Source: Tragulus kanchil (lineage: Eukaryota; Chordata; Mammalia; Artiodactyla; Tragulidae). From it: a stretch of DNA of 64,000 bases. A model generated the notes under the pieces. It worked only from the letters and a program-made list of their open reading frames with translations, ran no database searches and had not been told where the DNA came from. Positions within the stretch are counted from its first letter, which is position 1; every line of letters begins with the position of its first letter. The stretch is taken from contig JAIOJX010000032.1 in NCBI GenBank assembly GCA_022376925.1, positions 168,789,979 through 168,853,978 of the forward strand. The letters are read 5' to 3'. Position numbers and translations under genes: made by a program. Shown one piece after another: positions 43,651-55,422 of this stretch.

Positions 43651-46600
43651 CTTGTTTCGCTGGGTGGTGGGTGAGGCGTGTGGCTGGCCGGCCCCCGGGA
43701 CCCCCGGTGAGGGACGACCTGTCCCCCCTCATTTCTGGCAGGAGTCTCCCCCGACCCACGTGGCCTCAGCCTGCCCCACACCCCCAGGAGGCCACCCAGC
43801 CCGCACGGCCCTCTGCTCCCCAGTGCTGTCCGTGCGGGAGGCCCCGACCCCAGGACGGACAGCACCTCCAGTGCCCCCGGGACCTGCGGTGGCCCAGAGA
43901 GCAGCCTGCTGGAGGTCCTGCGGTGCCGCAGCAGCCCCGAGGGACCAGCCTCGGGCGCCACCTGGTGGGCACGGAGGAGCCCGCTGCCCGGCGCTGGCCC
44001 TGGGGACGGGCCGCCAGGCACCTGCACAGGGTGGGCAGGGCCTCAGCCCTCCTCTCGGGGGCTCCGCCCTGAGAGCTGTGGGCTGGACCTTCGCAGGAGG
44101 GGGCGCCTGGGCCTGAGGGCGGAGGTGGCAGCTGCCTGCTGCTCCAGGCCCGGGGTAGGCGGCTCTGGGGTAGGCGGCTCTGACACGGCCTTCCCGGGGT
44201 GGACGGAAGGCCGCTGGGGCCGTCCCCCTCCCTGCCGGCGGCTTCCCCTGAGGAGCGTGGAGGGCCTCTGGAGCACCCCGGTTCTCGGGAGATCCTCACC
44301 GCCAAGTCCCGACAGGCGCTCCAACTGCTGCGGCCCAGTGCACAGCTCTCTCGGAAACCACAGACACCAAGGGCTCCCTGCTGAATGACGCGCTGGGTCT
44401 GGGCTTCAGATACAAGAAGACAGCTTCCGGTCGGAGGCCCGCCCTCTGGAAGCCGGCACGGAGGCTCCTCGGGCGTCAAAGGCAGAGCCACCGACGGCCT
44501 GCAGCACTTGGGGATACGCACGCCCCCCAGAGCTGGACGCAGGGCTCGCGGCGGCGTGCGCCGTAAGGCAGCACCAGCGGGAGGCACGGAGACTAGAAAC
44601 CAGACGACACGGCACTGCCCTTCGACCATCCTCTGGCTTTGTGCGCATGGTTCCCCAGCATGGCCGGTGTGCTGAGGGAAACGGCGGGGTGCCGCTGAAG
44701 CTGGGGCACGGGGGCCGGGCAGAGAGGGGCCCAGGCTGCTCCTTCCCACGGGACCCCCCCCAGAGAGATGACTGGGTGGTGGGGGATGGCCTCGGGGCAT
44801 TCTTCAGTCTGGGACAGCCTTCCAGGTCCTGGGCATCCCAGCGGGAGGGGCCCCTCTAGACTTCCCAGGAGGCAGGCGGGCACGGGCTCCTCCCAGGCAG
44901 AGCAGTGGGGAGGCAGGGCGCCGCACACCTCAGGGAGCAAAGTCGGGGCCACCCTGTCCTGGCCAGCAAGACCAGAGCAGACTGGAGCGCCCCAGTGAGC
45001 TGCGGCCAGCGGCAGCGAGGCCAGTGGGGCGGCCTGGCCTGCAGGGAGGTCCTGACATTTGCCCACTTCCCAGTCTGCCCTTCCTAGCCCCAGGCTGGCC
45101 TTCCAAGGGACAGGAAGCCAGGAACAGACGTGCCTCTAGCGTCTGGGCACCCCCGTGGCAGCAGGCCCACCAGCAGCTCCCAGAGCCCGGCCGCCAGGCT
45201 GAGGTCTTGGGATGCCGTAGGGGTGGGGCCGCCCCAGGCACATCTGCTTGAAGATGGGCCTTCATTCAACAGACACTCAGCCACCCTTTCGCCCTGGGCT
45301 TGCTTATCTTTATGCCCAAAGTGACTTTCTTGCAGACAGGAGAGTGGCTGGGCTGTGGCGGGTCTCCACGCCCGGGGGAGCTTGGCTGCCTCCAGCCGCG
45401 GGATCCAGTCAGCTGAGCTGGAACCCCGCCCGCCTCACTGCTCTTCTGTGTGTCCCACTGGTTCTTAATGCCTTCTCTTCTTTTTTTCCGCCTCATTCTG
45501 GGTTAAATGTGTTTTTACCACCCTTTTATCTCTTTCATGGCTCATTTCTATTTCACCAGCTCTCCCACCGCTGCTCCCTTTCAGTTCCAGGATCCAGGAC
45601 CCCATCGGACACTCAGAGCGAGGCTCTCCTGCTGCAAAGCCTGGAGCTGTGGCCTGGCCCCTGTGGACGCCAGGCCGTCCCTGACCCCGGGCCTCGGCGA
45701 GCAGCTCGGCTTTTCCCAGGCCGTCCACCCCTGTCTCCGGCTGTGCTCACAGCTCGTGTCCGCAAGTTCAAAATCCCCAACGCTGATGGTATTTGTGCTT
45801 TCAGTGACTGTCTTTATAACATTCAAATACCCTCCACATTGGTAAACCATGGGTAAAGCTCACTGCCGTGGCCATTTCCAAGTGACCGGAGCAGCGGGGA
45901 AGTGCTGCCTCGTGGGCGCGCCAGCGTGACCAACACCATCTCCGACGCAGCGCCGCCGCCGACTGGACCTGTTCCCCCCGCCCCGCCGCCCGCCCCGCCG
46001 CCCCCTCTGTGCACCCGGCTGCTGCGGGGACCTCACGGGAGGGAGCCCCAGGCCCTGCCGCGCCGGCCGGCTCCACGCAGCCTGAGTCCCCGCGGCAGCC
46101 ACGCCGCCGCCTGCGTCAGGACGTCCTTCCTCTTGAACGCCGGGCCCTGCTCAGTTAGGGACGGACCGCGGTCTGCTCGTCCAGTCTCCCGATGGACACG
46201 TGGCTCAGCCACGCGCTCGTGTCTGGATGCTGAGAGTACGGTGGCCCCGCAGGGCGCTGGCGAGAGGCGGGAGTGCTGGTCCCGGGGCTGCTTTGCGGAG
46301 GCCCCTCCTGCCCCACGGCGGGGCGCAGGGCTCCGGGTCTGCACGCCCCGCTGGCGCCTCCCTGACGGGCGTGAGGCCACAGTCCCGCAGAGCGAGCCGT
46401 CTCCCCGGAGAGGCGTGAGGCCAAGCCTCTCCTCACGGGCACGTGGCTCGGAGGCTCGGGGGCTCCAGGTGACCCCGCGGGGATGGCCGACGGAGGGCTC
46501 CCGCTGCGCTCCCGCAGCCAGGCCCGGGCGGCCTCCGCACGAGCTCAGCTCAGCAGACCCAGCGGCTCACCTGAAACCCCCTTCCAAGACCTGACGCCTC

Positions 46601-47049
46601 CCCATCGCGGTCCAGGGGTTGGAGGCTCTGCCCATGAGGGCAAACCCTGCCCAGGCCCGACTCCCCTAAAACTCAGTGTCACTTAACCCTCCAACCGGCC
46701 ACTGGCCCTGCTGCCCACCCCAAAGAGCCTCTCCTCTCCTCCAGAGGTTCTCAGAGGGGCGGGGACGGACCACCCCGCCTCCTCACGGGGGCTGGGCTGC
46801 AGTGCAGCAGGGACCCTCGTGTGGGGGCCCACCGGCCCACCCCGCCCTCAGGCACGGGTGCACTGCTGCGGCCGGGGCTGACCCTCGGAGGGACAGGCAG
46901 GGCACCGGAGCCCCCCTGGGCTGGCGCTCCAGCCTCAGCGTCCCCCACGGCCAGCGGGGTGACGGCGGCACCTCGCACGAAACTCAGGGAGCTGCCCTGT
47001 GGGTGTCCGGCGGGTCGCGGCCCCGGGGTGCCAACCAGTGAGTCTTCTC
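43651..47049. other. Intergenic between convergent AKT1 and SIVA1 3' ends
   Basis: Single-copy sequence separating two genes that converge. The stretch at 45280-45870 is less GC-rich, with T-rich and AT-rich patches. A small direct repeat (GGGGTAGGCGGCTCT twice) lies at about 44153-44182. No exon or named repeat could be supported. Confidence 0.5.
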
Positions 47050-47178
47050 GTCCAAATATAAAGGGTTTATTGTCTTTCGTCATCAGGAGCACACAATAAA
47101 AAACAGGAAAGCCGCCCCTTGTTGCGCAGTGTTCTTGCCACGAGGTCCTCCGGGCAGGGCTGCCGTCCACTCCCGGCC
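47050..47178 (-). other. SIVA1: SIVA1 3'UTR
   Basis: Short 3'UTR following the TGA at 47179-47181, with a minus-strand AATAAA at 47066-47071 and an inferred end near 47050. Confidence 0.7.
47066..47071 (-). terminator. SIVA1 poly(A) signal
   Basis: TTTATT on the plus strand reads AATAAA on the transcript strand, about 110 nt after the stop codon. Confidence 0.75.
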
Positions 47179-47236
47179 TCAGGCCTCGAACATGGCGCAG
47201 CCGGAGCACAGCACTTGATCGTGAAGGTCACCGTAG
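47179..47236 (-). CDS. SIVA1: SIVA1 exon 4 (stop codon exon)
   Basis: 58 nt after the acceptor CTGTTGCAG, encoding the last base of D156, then [18 protein letters not shown] and TGA. Only the first about 23 nt recur in the duplicate near 48357-48379. Confidence 0.95.
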
Positions 47237-50200
47237 CTGCAACAGCGGGGCGGGAGGGCCGGCGTGAGGGCGGAGCTCACTGTGAGCCGCTGCCCCTCAG
47301 CTTCCTCCAGGGCGAGGCTGCTGGCCCAGACGGGGTCCGCTAAGACGAGCCCCGCGGCCACGGGCAGCCCTGAGCCCGCGCATCCGGGCCCGCAGAGGCC
47401 TGAGTGCAGGACCCACAGAGCAAGAGGCGCCCCGAGGAGCCGCCCTCCGCCCCCCGGCGGACGTCCACCTCCGGAGCCGAGGACACACGTCGGGGGCGGC
47501 CGAGGAGCCCCCGGGTTCGTGTTGGGGCTCCCATCAGCCTGAAGCCCAGGGCAACCCCCCACGGGTGAGCAGGGCCGACTGGCCCCGACGGCTCCCGGGG
47601 AAGCTGCTCGGGTGGGGACGAGGCGAGCAGTCAGCGGCAGGGGACGGGGGCCAGAGTGCGCCCACGGCAGGCACCGGAGTCGGTGTTCAGGCCCGGCTTA
47701 GCTCTCAGCAGCCGCCCAGCCCGCAGCCGTGCCGGACCAGGGAGGAGGGAGTCACCAGGCAGGGCGGACAGCGCCGAGCTGAAGCTCACAGGCCTCGGGT
47801 CTGGTCGCCACGGGGACCCGGGGCGAGTCATCTATGTATCAAACAGGGCAGCGCGCCCAGCCTGCCGTGGCCCCGAGCAACAGGCAGTGCAGTGGGGTCT
47901 GTGGGTGTCTGGGGACCGGGCAGCAGGGGGCGGGGGGTGCTGAAGTCCCCGAGGAGGAGGAGGACGTGAGGACGGCCCTGGGGAGGGAGGCAGCTGCCGG
48001 CAAGCGGGGCGCCCACCTGCCGCTCGGCCAGCTCGGCTGCTCCTCCAGGGAGAAGCCAACTGGTGAGGCCCTGCCCTTCTCGGTTTACATGCAAACAGGA
48101 AGAGAAAAACTAAGCTGGCAAAAACGAAAGAATATTTCCCTCACGACTCGTCTAGCACCTGACCCGCAGACTGGCCAGCCCAGGAATCTCACTCCTGGCC
48201 TCGGGCCTCCTGCCCAGCCCTCCCCAAGCAGGCAGCGCCCGCTGCATCCTGGCCGTGGCGGACATGCTCGCTCAGCTCGCCATTCCCCGGCCTCACCTGT
48301 TAGGGGCCCTCGGCTAATGAGCACTCTGCACGGGAGGGCCAGGTGACCCTGACGCCCCTTGATCGTGAAGGTCACCGTAGCTGCAACAGCGGGCGGGAGG
48401 GCCGGCGTGAGGGCGGAGCTCACTGTGAGCCGCTGCCCCTCAGCTTCCTCCAGGGCGAGGCTGCTGGCCCAGACGGGGTCCGCTAAGACGAGCCCCGCGG
48501 CCACGGGCAGCCCTGAGCCCGCGCATCCGGGCCCGCAGAGGCCTGAGTGCAGGACCCACAGAGCAAGAGGCGCCCCGAGGAGCCGCCCTCCGCCCCCCGG
48601 CGGACGTCCACCTCCGGAGCCGAGGACACACGTCGGGGGCGGCCGAGGAGCCCCCGGGTTCGTGTTGGGGCTCCCATCAGCCTGAAGCCCAGGGCAACCC
48701 CCCACGGGTGAGCAGGGCCGACTGGCCCCGACGGCTCCCGGGGAAGCTGCTCGGGTGGGGACGAGGCGAGCAGTCAGCGGCAGGGGACGGGGGCCAGAGT
48801 GCGCCCACGGCAGGCACCGGAGTCGGTGTTCAGGCCCGGCTTAGCTCTCAGCAGCCGCCCAGCCCGCAGCCGTGCCGGACCAGGGAGGAGGGAGTCACCA
48901 GGCAGGGCGGACAGCGCCGAGCTGAAGCTCACAGGCCTCGGGTCTGGTCGCCACGGGGACCCGGGGCGAGTCATCTATGTATCAAACAGGGCAGCGCGCC
49001 CAGCCTGCCGTGGCCCCGAGCAACAGGCAGTGCAGTGGGGTCTGTGGGTGTCTGGGGACCGGGCAGCAGGGGGCGGGGGGTGCTGAAGTCCCCGAGGAGG
49101 AGGAGGACGTGAGGACGGCCCTGGGGAGGGAGGCAGCTGCCGGCAAGCGGGGCGCCCACCTGCCGCTCGGCCAGCTCGGCTGCTCCTCCAGGGAGAAGCC
49201 AACTGGTGAGGCCCTGCCCTTCTCGGTTTACATGCAAACAGGAAGAGAAAAACTAAGCTGGCAAAAACGAAAGAATATTTCCCTCACGACTCGTCTAGCA
49301 CCTGACCCGCAGACTGGCCAGCCCAGGAATCTCACTCCTGGCCTCGGGCCTCCTGCCCAGCCCTCCCCAAGCAGGCAGCGCCCGCTGCATCCTGGCCGTG
49401 GCGGACATGCTCGCTCAGCTCGCCATTCCCCGGCCTCACCTGTTAGGGGCCCTCGGCTAATGAGCACTCTGCACGGGAGGGCCAGGTGACCCTGACGCCA
49501 GGGCTCAAGGGGCCAGAGCACACCTGGTCTAGGACCAGCCCGGCGGGCAGGCTGCCCGCGAGCTCCGGGCTTCCTCCGGAAAGGACCCGAGGTCTCCAGG
49601 AAACACCCCAGCGGAAGCGCTCGCTGTGCTCCCGGCCTCGGTGCCCCCGGGTGAGGCGGACCCCGCCTGTACTCACTCCACGAGGACGCATAGTGCGCAG
49701 GCTGCCGCCCCGCAGCCGCCGCAGGCGCGCACGCAGCGCGTGCACAGGGCCCGCTCACACTGGCCGCACGCCGCCTTCCCGTCCACGGCCCGCACGCAGG
49801 ACGAGCAGGCTCCCGCCGCTCCCGCCGCGTCTGTGGGGAAGAACAGCGGTCAGCTGGGGGATCGGGAGCCCGGGCTGGGCCAGCGCCCCTGCTGCAGCCC
49901 ACAGGCCACGAGGGCCTCGGACGCCCCGCGCCCGCACAGCGCCGCCCCGCCGCTCACAGGGAGGGCCCCGGCCGGCTTCCACGCGCCCCCGCAACTCCCA
50001 CCACTTGGGTGCTGGGACCGAGGGGCAGCCCTTGCCCTGAGCGCCCGCAGCAGCCTCTGCAGGCCCGCGCCTCCGAGTGCGGTCCCGCGTCCCAGGGTAA
50101 CGCAGGGGCTCCTGGGCGCCACTCAGACCCGGGGGGCTCTAACTAGCGACAGAGGGGCAGCCTGAGCTGCACGGGACGCGGGCAGGCCTGTCCCACCCAG

Positions 50201-53200
50201 ACGGGGCCCGTGCGAGAGCTGCCGGTGGGAAGCCGGCAGGACACCCAGAAGGGTCGCCCGGAGGGCTCTGCTCCGTCTGTTCCAGCAACCAGAAGCCGTC
50301 CGCTGCTCTCAGGCATCAGAGGGGGGCGTTCGGCCTGTTCAGCCTGTCGCCTGCCGCCCGAGGAGGAAGAGCCCACACCCGTCCTCGGCAGACAGCGGGA
50401 GCGCCTGCCGGCCTCACCCGCCAGCCTCAGAGGCCTCGGCTCGTCGCACGGTCAGCTCGCCATTCCCCGGCCTCACCTGTTAGGGGCCCTCGGCTAATGA
50501 GCACTCTGCACGGGAGGGCCAGGTGACCCTGACGCCAGGGCTCAAGGGGCCAGAGCACACCTGGTCTAGGACCAGCCCGGCGGGCAGGCTGCCCGCGAGC
50601 TCCGGGCTTCCTCCGGAAAGGACCCGAGGTCTCCAGGAAACACCCCAGCGGAAGCGCTCGCTGTGCTCCCGGCCTCGGTGCCCCCGGGTGAGGCGGACCC
50701 CGCCTGTACTCACTCCACGAGGACGCATAGTGCGCAGGCTGCCGCCCCGCAGCCGCCGCAGGCGCGCACGCAGCGCGTGCACAGGGCCCGCTCACACTGG
50801 CCGCACGCCGCCTTCCCGTCCACGGCCCGCACGCAGGACGAGCAGGCTCCCGCCGCTCCCGCCGCGTCTGTGGGGAAGAACAGCGGTCAGCTGGGGGATC
50901 GGGAGCCCGGGCTGGGCCAGCGCCCCTGCTGCAGCCCACAGGCCACGAGGGCCTCGGACGCCCCGCGCCCGCACAGCGCCGCCCCGCCGCTCACAGGGAG
51001 GGCCCCGGCCGGCTTCCACGCGCCCCCGCAACTCCCACCACTTGGGTGCTGGGACCGAGGGGCAGCCCTTGCCCTGAGCGCCCGCAGCAGCCTCTGCAGG
51101 CCCGCGCCTCCGAGTGCGGTCCCGCGTCCCAGGGTAACGCAGGGGCTCCTGGGCGCCACTCAGACCCGGGGGGCTCTAACTAGCGACAGAGGGGCAGCCT
51201 GAGCTGCACGGGACGCGGGCAGGCCTGTCCCACCCAGACGGGGCCCGTGCGAGAGCTGCCGGTGGGAAGCCGGCAGGACACCCAGAAGGGTCGCCCGGAG
51301 GGCTCTGCTCCGTCTGTTCCAGCAACCAGAAGCCGTCCGCTGCTCTCAGGCATCAGAGGGGGGCGTTCGGCCTGTTCAGCCTGTCGCCTGCCGCCCGAGG
51401 AGGAAGAGCCCCACACCCGTCCTCGGCAGACAGCGGGGAGCGCCTGCCGCGGCCTCACTCACCAGCCTCAGAGGCCTCGGCTCGACGCACGGTCAGCCGG
51501 CCGTTGGGCCCGATCAGCATCTGTCCGCGCGCGGCCCGAGGGGCTTCCGTGGGGCCCGGCGTCGGGGACTCCGGCGTGCGGACGACGGCGCAGCTCTCCT
51601 CCCAGGCGGGGTCCGTGCAGGCCTGCGCCCCGCGGAAGAGCAGCTGCGTGGTCTTCTCTGGGGGACGAGCACTCTGCTTACGCTCCTGCGGCACGGAGGC
51701 CCTGCCAGCCTCCCGGGCCCGGCCGCCCTCCCGCCAGGGCTCAGCCGCCGCCTCCAGGAGGGCTCTGCTCGCTGCAGCCCCACCCGGGCTCCCTGCCCGG
51801 CCACTCGGCTCGCTCTTCACGCGCGGGGCCCCACGTCCTGGCTGTCCGTCTCCTCCCCGCACCCACAAAGCAGCCTCGCTCGGCAGAGGGAGCTCGGTGC
51901 CGGGGACAGCTCGGGGACAAACAGCTCAGGACTGAGCTGAGCCCGCCACCCCGACCAGCACGCTGCCCTCCCCTCCTGGAGCCGCGGGCCAAAGGCACGG
52001 CAGCGACCGGCTCTGGACCAGGCACCCAGGACTTCCAAACTTCCCAGGGCCCCGCAGCCTCGCCACTCCCGCCCCGCGCCCGGGGCAGCAGCGCCCCGTC
52101 AGGGCACGGGGTCTTCCCCAGATCTGATGCCGGGCCCTGGCCCCAGAGCTGCCCGCCCCGGCCCAGCCGAGCCCCGGGGGCTGCGGCAGAGGCGTCAGGC
52201 AGAGCCTTGGAGGCTGCGGCGCTGGGGGGCACCGCCAGGAACAGACACCCAGCTCCTCCTCCTCCGGCCCCGCACTCCACTACTACCGGACGGGCCGGGT
52301 CTCGGGGCAAGGCTCGACACGAAGAGGCCGGCGTTAAAGCCGGGAGTGCATGACATGCGCGTTCACACCGCCTCGCCACGTCCTGGGGAGCCCTGCAGCC
52401 CGCGCCGGACGGCCCTGCGAGAAGCAGCTCCCGCAGGCGCCCGGGCCCCTAGTCAAGACCTAGGCTGACTGAGCCCCGTTTTCCTCTTCTGTCGACAACA
52501 CGTCTGGTTTTTTGAATGTCCTGAGGGGGCAACAGCTGCAGTGTGGCCCGAGTACCCACGGCGTCGTCCATTTACATCACCCGCCTGCCTCTGCAAAGTG
52601 ACAGTCGGCACGACCCACCACCCCAACACGGGCATGGGCAAGCCCGAGGCGGCCCAGGGCAGGCCCGCCCACGCCGAGCCGACGGCACTCAGCCCCCCGG
52701 GCTCGCACGGGCTGTGGCCGCGGCCAGGACTCCCGTCCTCGCCCCCTCCGCCTGCCTCCCCCAGGACGGACGGGCTCTGCTCGCTGCAGCCCCACCCGGG
52801 CTCCTGCCCGGCCACTCGGCTCGCTCTTCACGCGCGGGGCCCCACGTCCTGGCTGTCCGTCTCCTCCCCGCACCCACAAAGCAGCCTCGCTCGGCAGAGG
52901 GAGCTCGGTGCCGGGGACAGCTCGGGGACAAACAGCTCAGGACTGAGCTGAGCCCGCCACCCCGACCAGCACGCTGCCCTCCCCTCCTGGAGCCGCGGGC
53001 CAAAGGCACGGCAGCGACCGGCTCTGGACCAGGCACCCAGGACTTCCAAACTTCCCAGGGCCCCGCAGCCTCGCCACTCCCGCCCCGCGCCCGGGGCAGC
53101 AGCGCCCCGTCAGGGCACGGGGTCTTCCCCAGATCTGATGCCGGGCCCTGGCCCCAGAGCTGCCCGCCCCGGCCCAGCCGAGCCCCGGGGGCTGCGGCAG

Positions 53201-54278
53201 AGGCGTCAGGCAGAGCCTTGGAGGCTGCGGCGCTGGGGGGCACCGCCAGGAACAGACACCCAGCTCCTCCTCCTCCGGCCCCGCACTCCACTACTACCGG
53301 ACGGGCCGGGTCTCGGGGCAAGGCTCGACACGAAGAGGCCGGCGTTAAAGCCGGGAGTGCATGACATGCGCGTTCACACCGCCTCGCCACGTCCTGGGGA
53401 GCCCTGCAGCCCGCGCCGGACGGCCCTGCGAGAAGCAGCTCCCGCAGGCGCCCCGGGCCCCCCTAGTCAAGACCTAGGCTGACTGAGCCCCCGTTTTCCT
53501 CTTCTGTCGACAACACGTCTGGTTTTTTGAATGTCCTGAGGGGGCAACAGCTGCAGTGTGGCCCGAGTACCCACGGCGTCGTCCATTTACATCACCCGCC
53601 TGCCTCTGCAAAGTGACAGTCGGCACGACCCACCACCCCAACACGGGCATGGGCAAGCCCGAGGCGGCCCAGGGCAGGCCCGCCCACGCCGAGCCGACGG
53701 CACTCAGCCCCCCGGGCTCGCACGGGCTGTGGCCGCGGCCAGGACTCCCGTCCTCGCCCCCTCCGCCTGCCTCCCCCAGGACGGGACGGGCTCCGGCCCG
53801 GGTCCCGCACGAGACCTCCGACAGCCCGCAGCCGGTCCCGCGGCGCCCGCCCCGCGGAGGGGCCCCTCGGAGGCCGGGAGCCAGGGCCGCCCGCAGCCGC
53901 AGCGCCCGGCGAGCGGGGCGCGCGGGTCAGGAGCGGCGGCCCCGCGGGCTCCCTCCACCCGGGCGTCCCGGCCCCCGGCCTCTCGCCGGGCGGGCCGGGT
54001 CAGAGCCGGCCCCACAGGGAGCCCAGCGTCCCCGCAGAGCCCCGCCTCGGCCCCACGCAGAGGCCGCCCGCTTCGGGACGGGGCGAGACGCGGCAGGCCG
54101 CGGGCGCGGAGGACGCGCGGCTCCCACGCCCGGCCCCCGGCCCCGCTGCCCCGCACTCACCGAAGATCTCCCGCGCGAGCCGCTCTGCGCACACGCCGCG
54201 ACTCAGCTCCCTCTGGCCCACACGCACCTTGAGCTGCAGCGGGGCCGCGTCCCCGAAGGGGCAGCCCCGCTTGGGCAT
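47179..54278 (-). CDS. SIVA1: SIVA1, apoptosis-inducing factor
   Basis: Small pro-apoptotic protein that binds CD27-family receptor tails, BCL-XL and MDM2/ARF-pathway partners. Exons on the minus strand: 1 at 54161-54278 (again at 55305-55422), 2 at 51463-51657, 3 at 50714-50867 (again at 49677-49830), 4 at 47179-47236. Taking one copy of each gives 525 nt in phase: 174 residues plus stop (human 175). It starts [20 protein letters not shown]; exon 2 holds the middle segment that SIVA-2 skips; residues 113-169 form the cysteine-rich zinc-binding C-terminus (CSSC, CGQC, CTRC, CGGC, CALC, CSGC), ending CAMFEA. Position 157 is Tyr where human has Cys. Duplications 11, 12 and 14 repeat exons 4 (part), 3 and 1. 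Confidence 0.95.
47214..49499. repeat. Abutting tandem duplication 11 in SIVA1 (units 47214-48357 and 48358-49499)
   Basis: Units start CTTGATCGTGAAGGTCACCG within exon 4 and end GGTGACCCTGACGCC. Copies differ by one G (GCGGGGCGGG versus GCGGGCGGG). Copy B contains only the 5' part of exon 4, so it lacks the stop codon. Confidence 0.93.
49677..49830 (-). CDS. SIVA1: SIVA1 exon 3, copy A
   Basis: 154 nt with acceptor TTCCCCACAG and donor GTGAGT; residues 105-156 with five CxxC-type cysteine pairs. Identical to copy B at 50714-50867; only one is expected in the real gene. Confidence 0.9.
50714..50867 (-). CDS. SIVA1: SIVA1 exon 3, copy B
   Basis: Duplicate of exon 3 at offset 1037, with identical splice sites. 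Including both would break the frame (154 is not a multiple of 3), so a genuine double exon in the mature mRNA is unlikely. Confidence 0.9.
51463..51657 (-). CDS. SIVA1: SIVA1 exon 2
   Basis: 195 nt, residues 40-104 with [20 protein letters not shown] and [15 protein letters not shown]. Acceptor CCCCCAG, donor GTGAGT. Its 195-nt length permits in-frame skipping, matching the known SIVA-2 isoform. A frayed about 31-nt remnant of its 3' end also sits at about 50421-50451. Confidence 0.95.
51760..53791. repeat. Abutting tandem duplication 13 in SIVA1 intron 1 (units 51760-52771 and 52772-53791)
   Basis: Units start GGGCTCTGCTCGCTGCAGCC (51760, 52772). Differences are mostly homopolymer length changes (CCCTGCC/CCTGCC, GGCGCCCGGG/GGCGCCCCGGG). 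The last about 240 bases are shared with duplication 14 and so occur three times (from 52534, 53550 and 54694). Confidence 0.92.
54161..54278 (-). CDS. SIVA1: SIVA1 exon 1, copy A
   Basis: 118 coding nt, residues 1-39 ([20 protein letters not shown] to EIF) plus one base, donor GTGAGTGCGG. Identical to copy B at 55305-55422. Confidence 0.93.
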
Positions 54279-54660
54279 GGCCGCTGCCCCGAGCGGCTCC
54301 GCTCGACCGCCGCGCCGCTCTCGCCGTGACGTCACAGCCGTGCGCCAACCCCGGCGCGAGGCGGGGGCGGGACTAGTGCGCGGCGCGGCGTGGGATAGGC
54401 CTGGAAAGAGGATGGGGCGGGGCTAGTGCGCGGCGCGCGGCGGGAGAGGTCCTGAGCGAGGGCGGGGGCGGGACGCGTGCGCTGAGAGGCGAGCCTCAGG
54501 GGCGCGGGAAAGTCCGGGAGAGGTCAAGGGTCGGAGTGGGCGAGCCGGGGCCGGGGAAGTGGGAAGGCGCTGTGGCGCGGAAGCGCCGCGGGATAGGCTG
54601 GGGGGGACGTGGAGGCGGAACTTGTGACGCGAGGCTCGTGATAGGTCAGAGGGGACATGG
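54279..54660 (-). promoter_or_regulatory. SIVA1 CpG-island promoter (duplicated at 55423-55804)
   Basis: CpG-rich sequence immediately 5' of the start codon, with a perfect CRE palindrome at 54327-54334 and repeated GGGGCGGG-type boxes, including two related blocks around CTAGTGCGCGGCGCG. No TATA box. The whole promoter is repeated in unit B of duplication 14. Confidence 0.7.
54327..54334. promoter_or_regulatory. CRE/ATF site TGACGTCA (also 55471-55478)
   Basis: Perfect 8-bp palindrome TGACGTCA, 49 bases upstream of the SIVA1 ATG on the transcript strand, in a CpG island where such sites are commonly occupied by CREB/ATF factors. Occupancy is inference. Confidence 0.55.
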
Positions 54661-55304
54661 GGCGGGACTACATGAGTCTGTGCGAGGGGAAACGCTGCAG
54701 TGTGGCCCGAGTACCCACGGCGTCGTCCATTTACATCACCCGCCTGCCTCTGCAAAGTGACAGTCGGCACGACCCACCACCCCAACACGGGCATGGGCAA
54801 GCCCGAGGCGGCCCAGGGCAGGCCCGCCCACGCCGAGCCGACGGCACTCAGCCCCCCGGGCTCGCACGGGCTGTGGCCGCGGCCAGGACTCCCGTCCTCG
54901 CCCCCTCCGCCTGCCTCCCCCAGGACGGGACGGGCTCCGGCCCGGGTCCCGCACGAGACCTCCGACAGCCCGCAGCCGGTCCCGCGGCGCCCGCCCCGCG
55001 GAGGGGCCCCTCGGAGGCCGGGAGCCAGGGCCGCCCGCAGCCGCAGCGCCCGGCGAGCGGGGCGCGCGGGTCAGGAGCGGCGGCCCCGCGGGCTCCCTCC
55101 ACCCGGGCGTCCCGGCCCCCGGCCTCTCGCCGGGCGGGCCGGGTCAGAGCCGGCCCCACAGGGAGCCCAGCGTCCCCGCAGAGCCCCGCCTCGGCCCCAC
55201 GCAGAGGCCGCCCGCTTCGGGACGGGGCGAGACGCGGCAGGCCGCGGGCGCGGAGGACGCGCGGCTCCCACGCCCGGCCCCCGGCCCCGCTGCCCCGCAC
55301 TCAC

Positions 55305-55422
55305 CGAAGATCTCCCGCGCGAGCCGCTCTGCGCACACGCCGCGACTCAGCTCCCTCTGGCCCACACGCACCTTGAGCTGCAGCGGGGCCGCGTCCCCGA
55401 AGGGGCAGCCCCGCTTGGGCAT
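55305..55422 (-). CDS. SIVA1: SIVA1 exon 1, copy B
   Basis: Same exon at offset 1144 with the same upstream promoter sequence. Only one start exon is expected. Confidence 0.93.

Larger units (their letters stand above)
49415..51494. repeat. Abutting tandem duplication 12 in SIVA1 (units 49415-50451 and 50452-51494)
   Basis: Units start TCAGCTCGCCATTCCCCGGC and end within exon 2 at CGACGCACGGTCAGC. Each contains a whole exon 3. The right end of unit A is damaged: the exon 2 donor reads as CCTCACCCGCCAG instead of CCTCACTCACCAG. The first about 85 bases overlap duplication 11. Confidence 0.93.
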
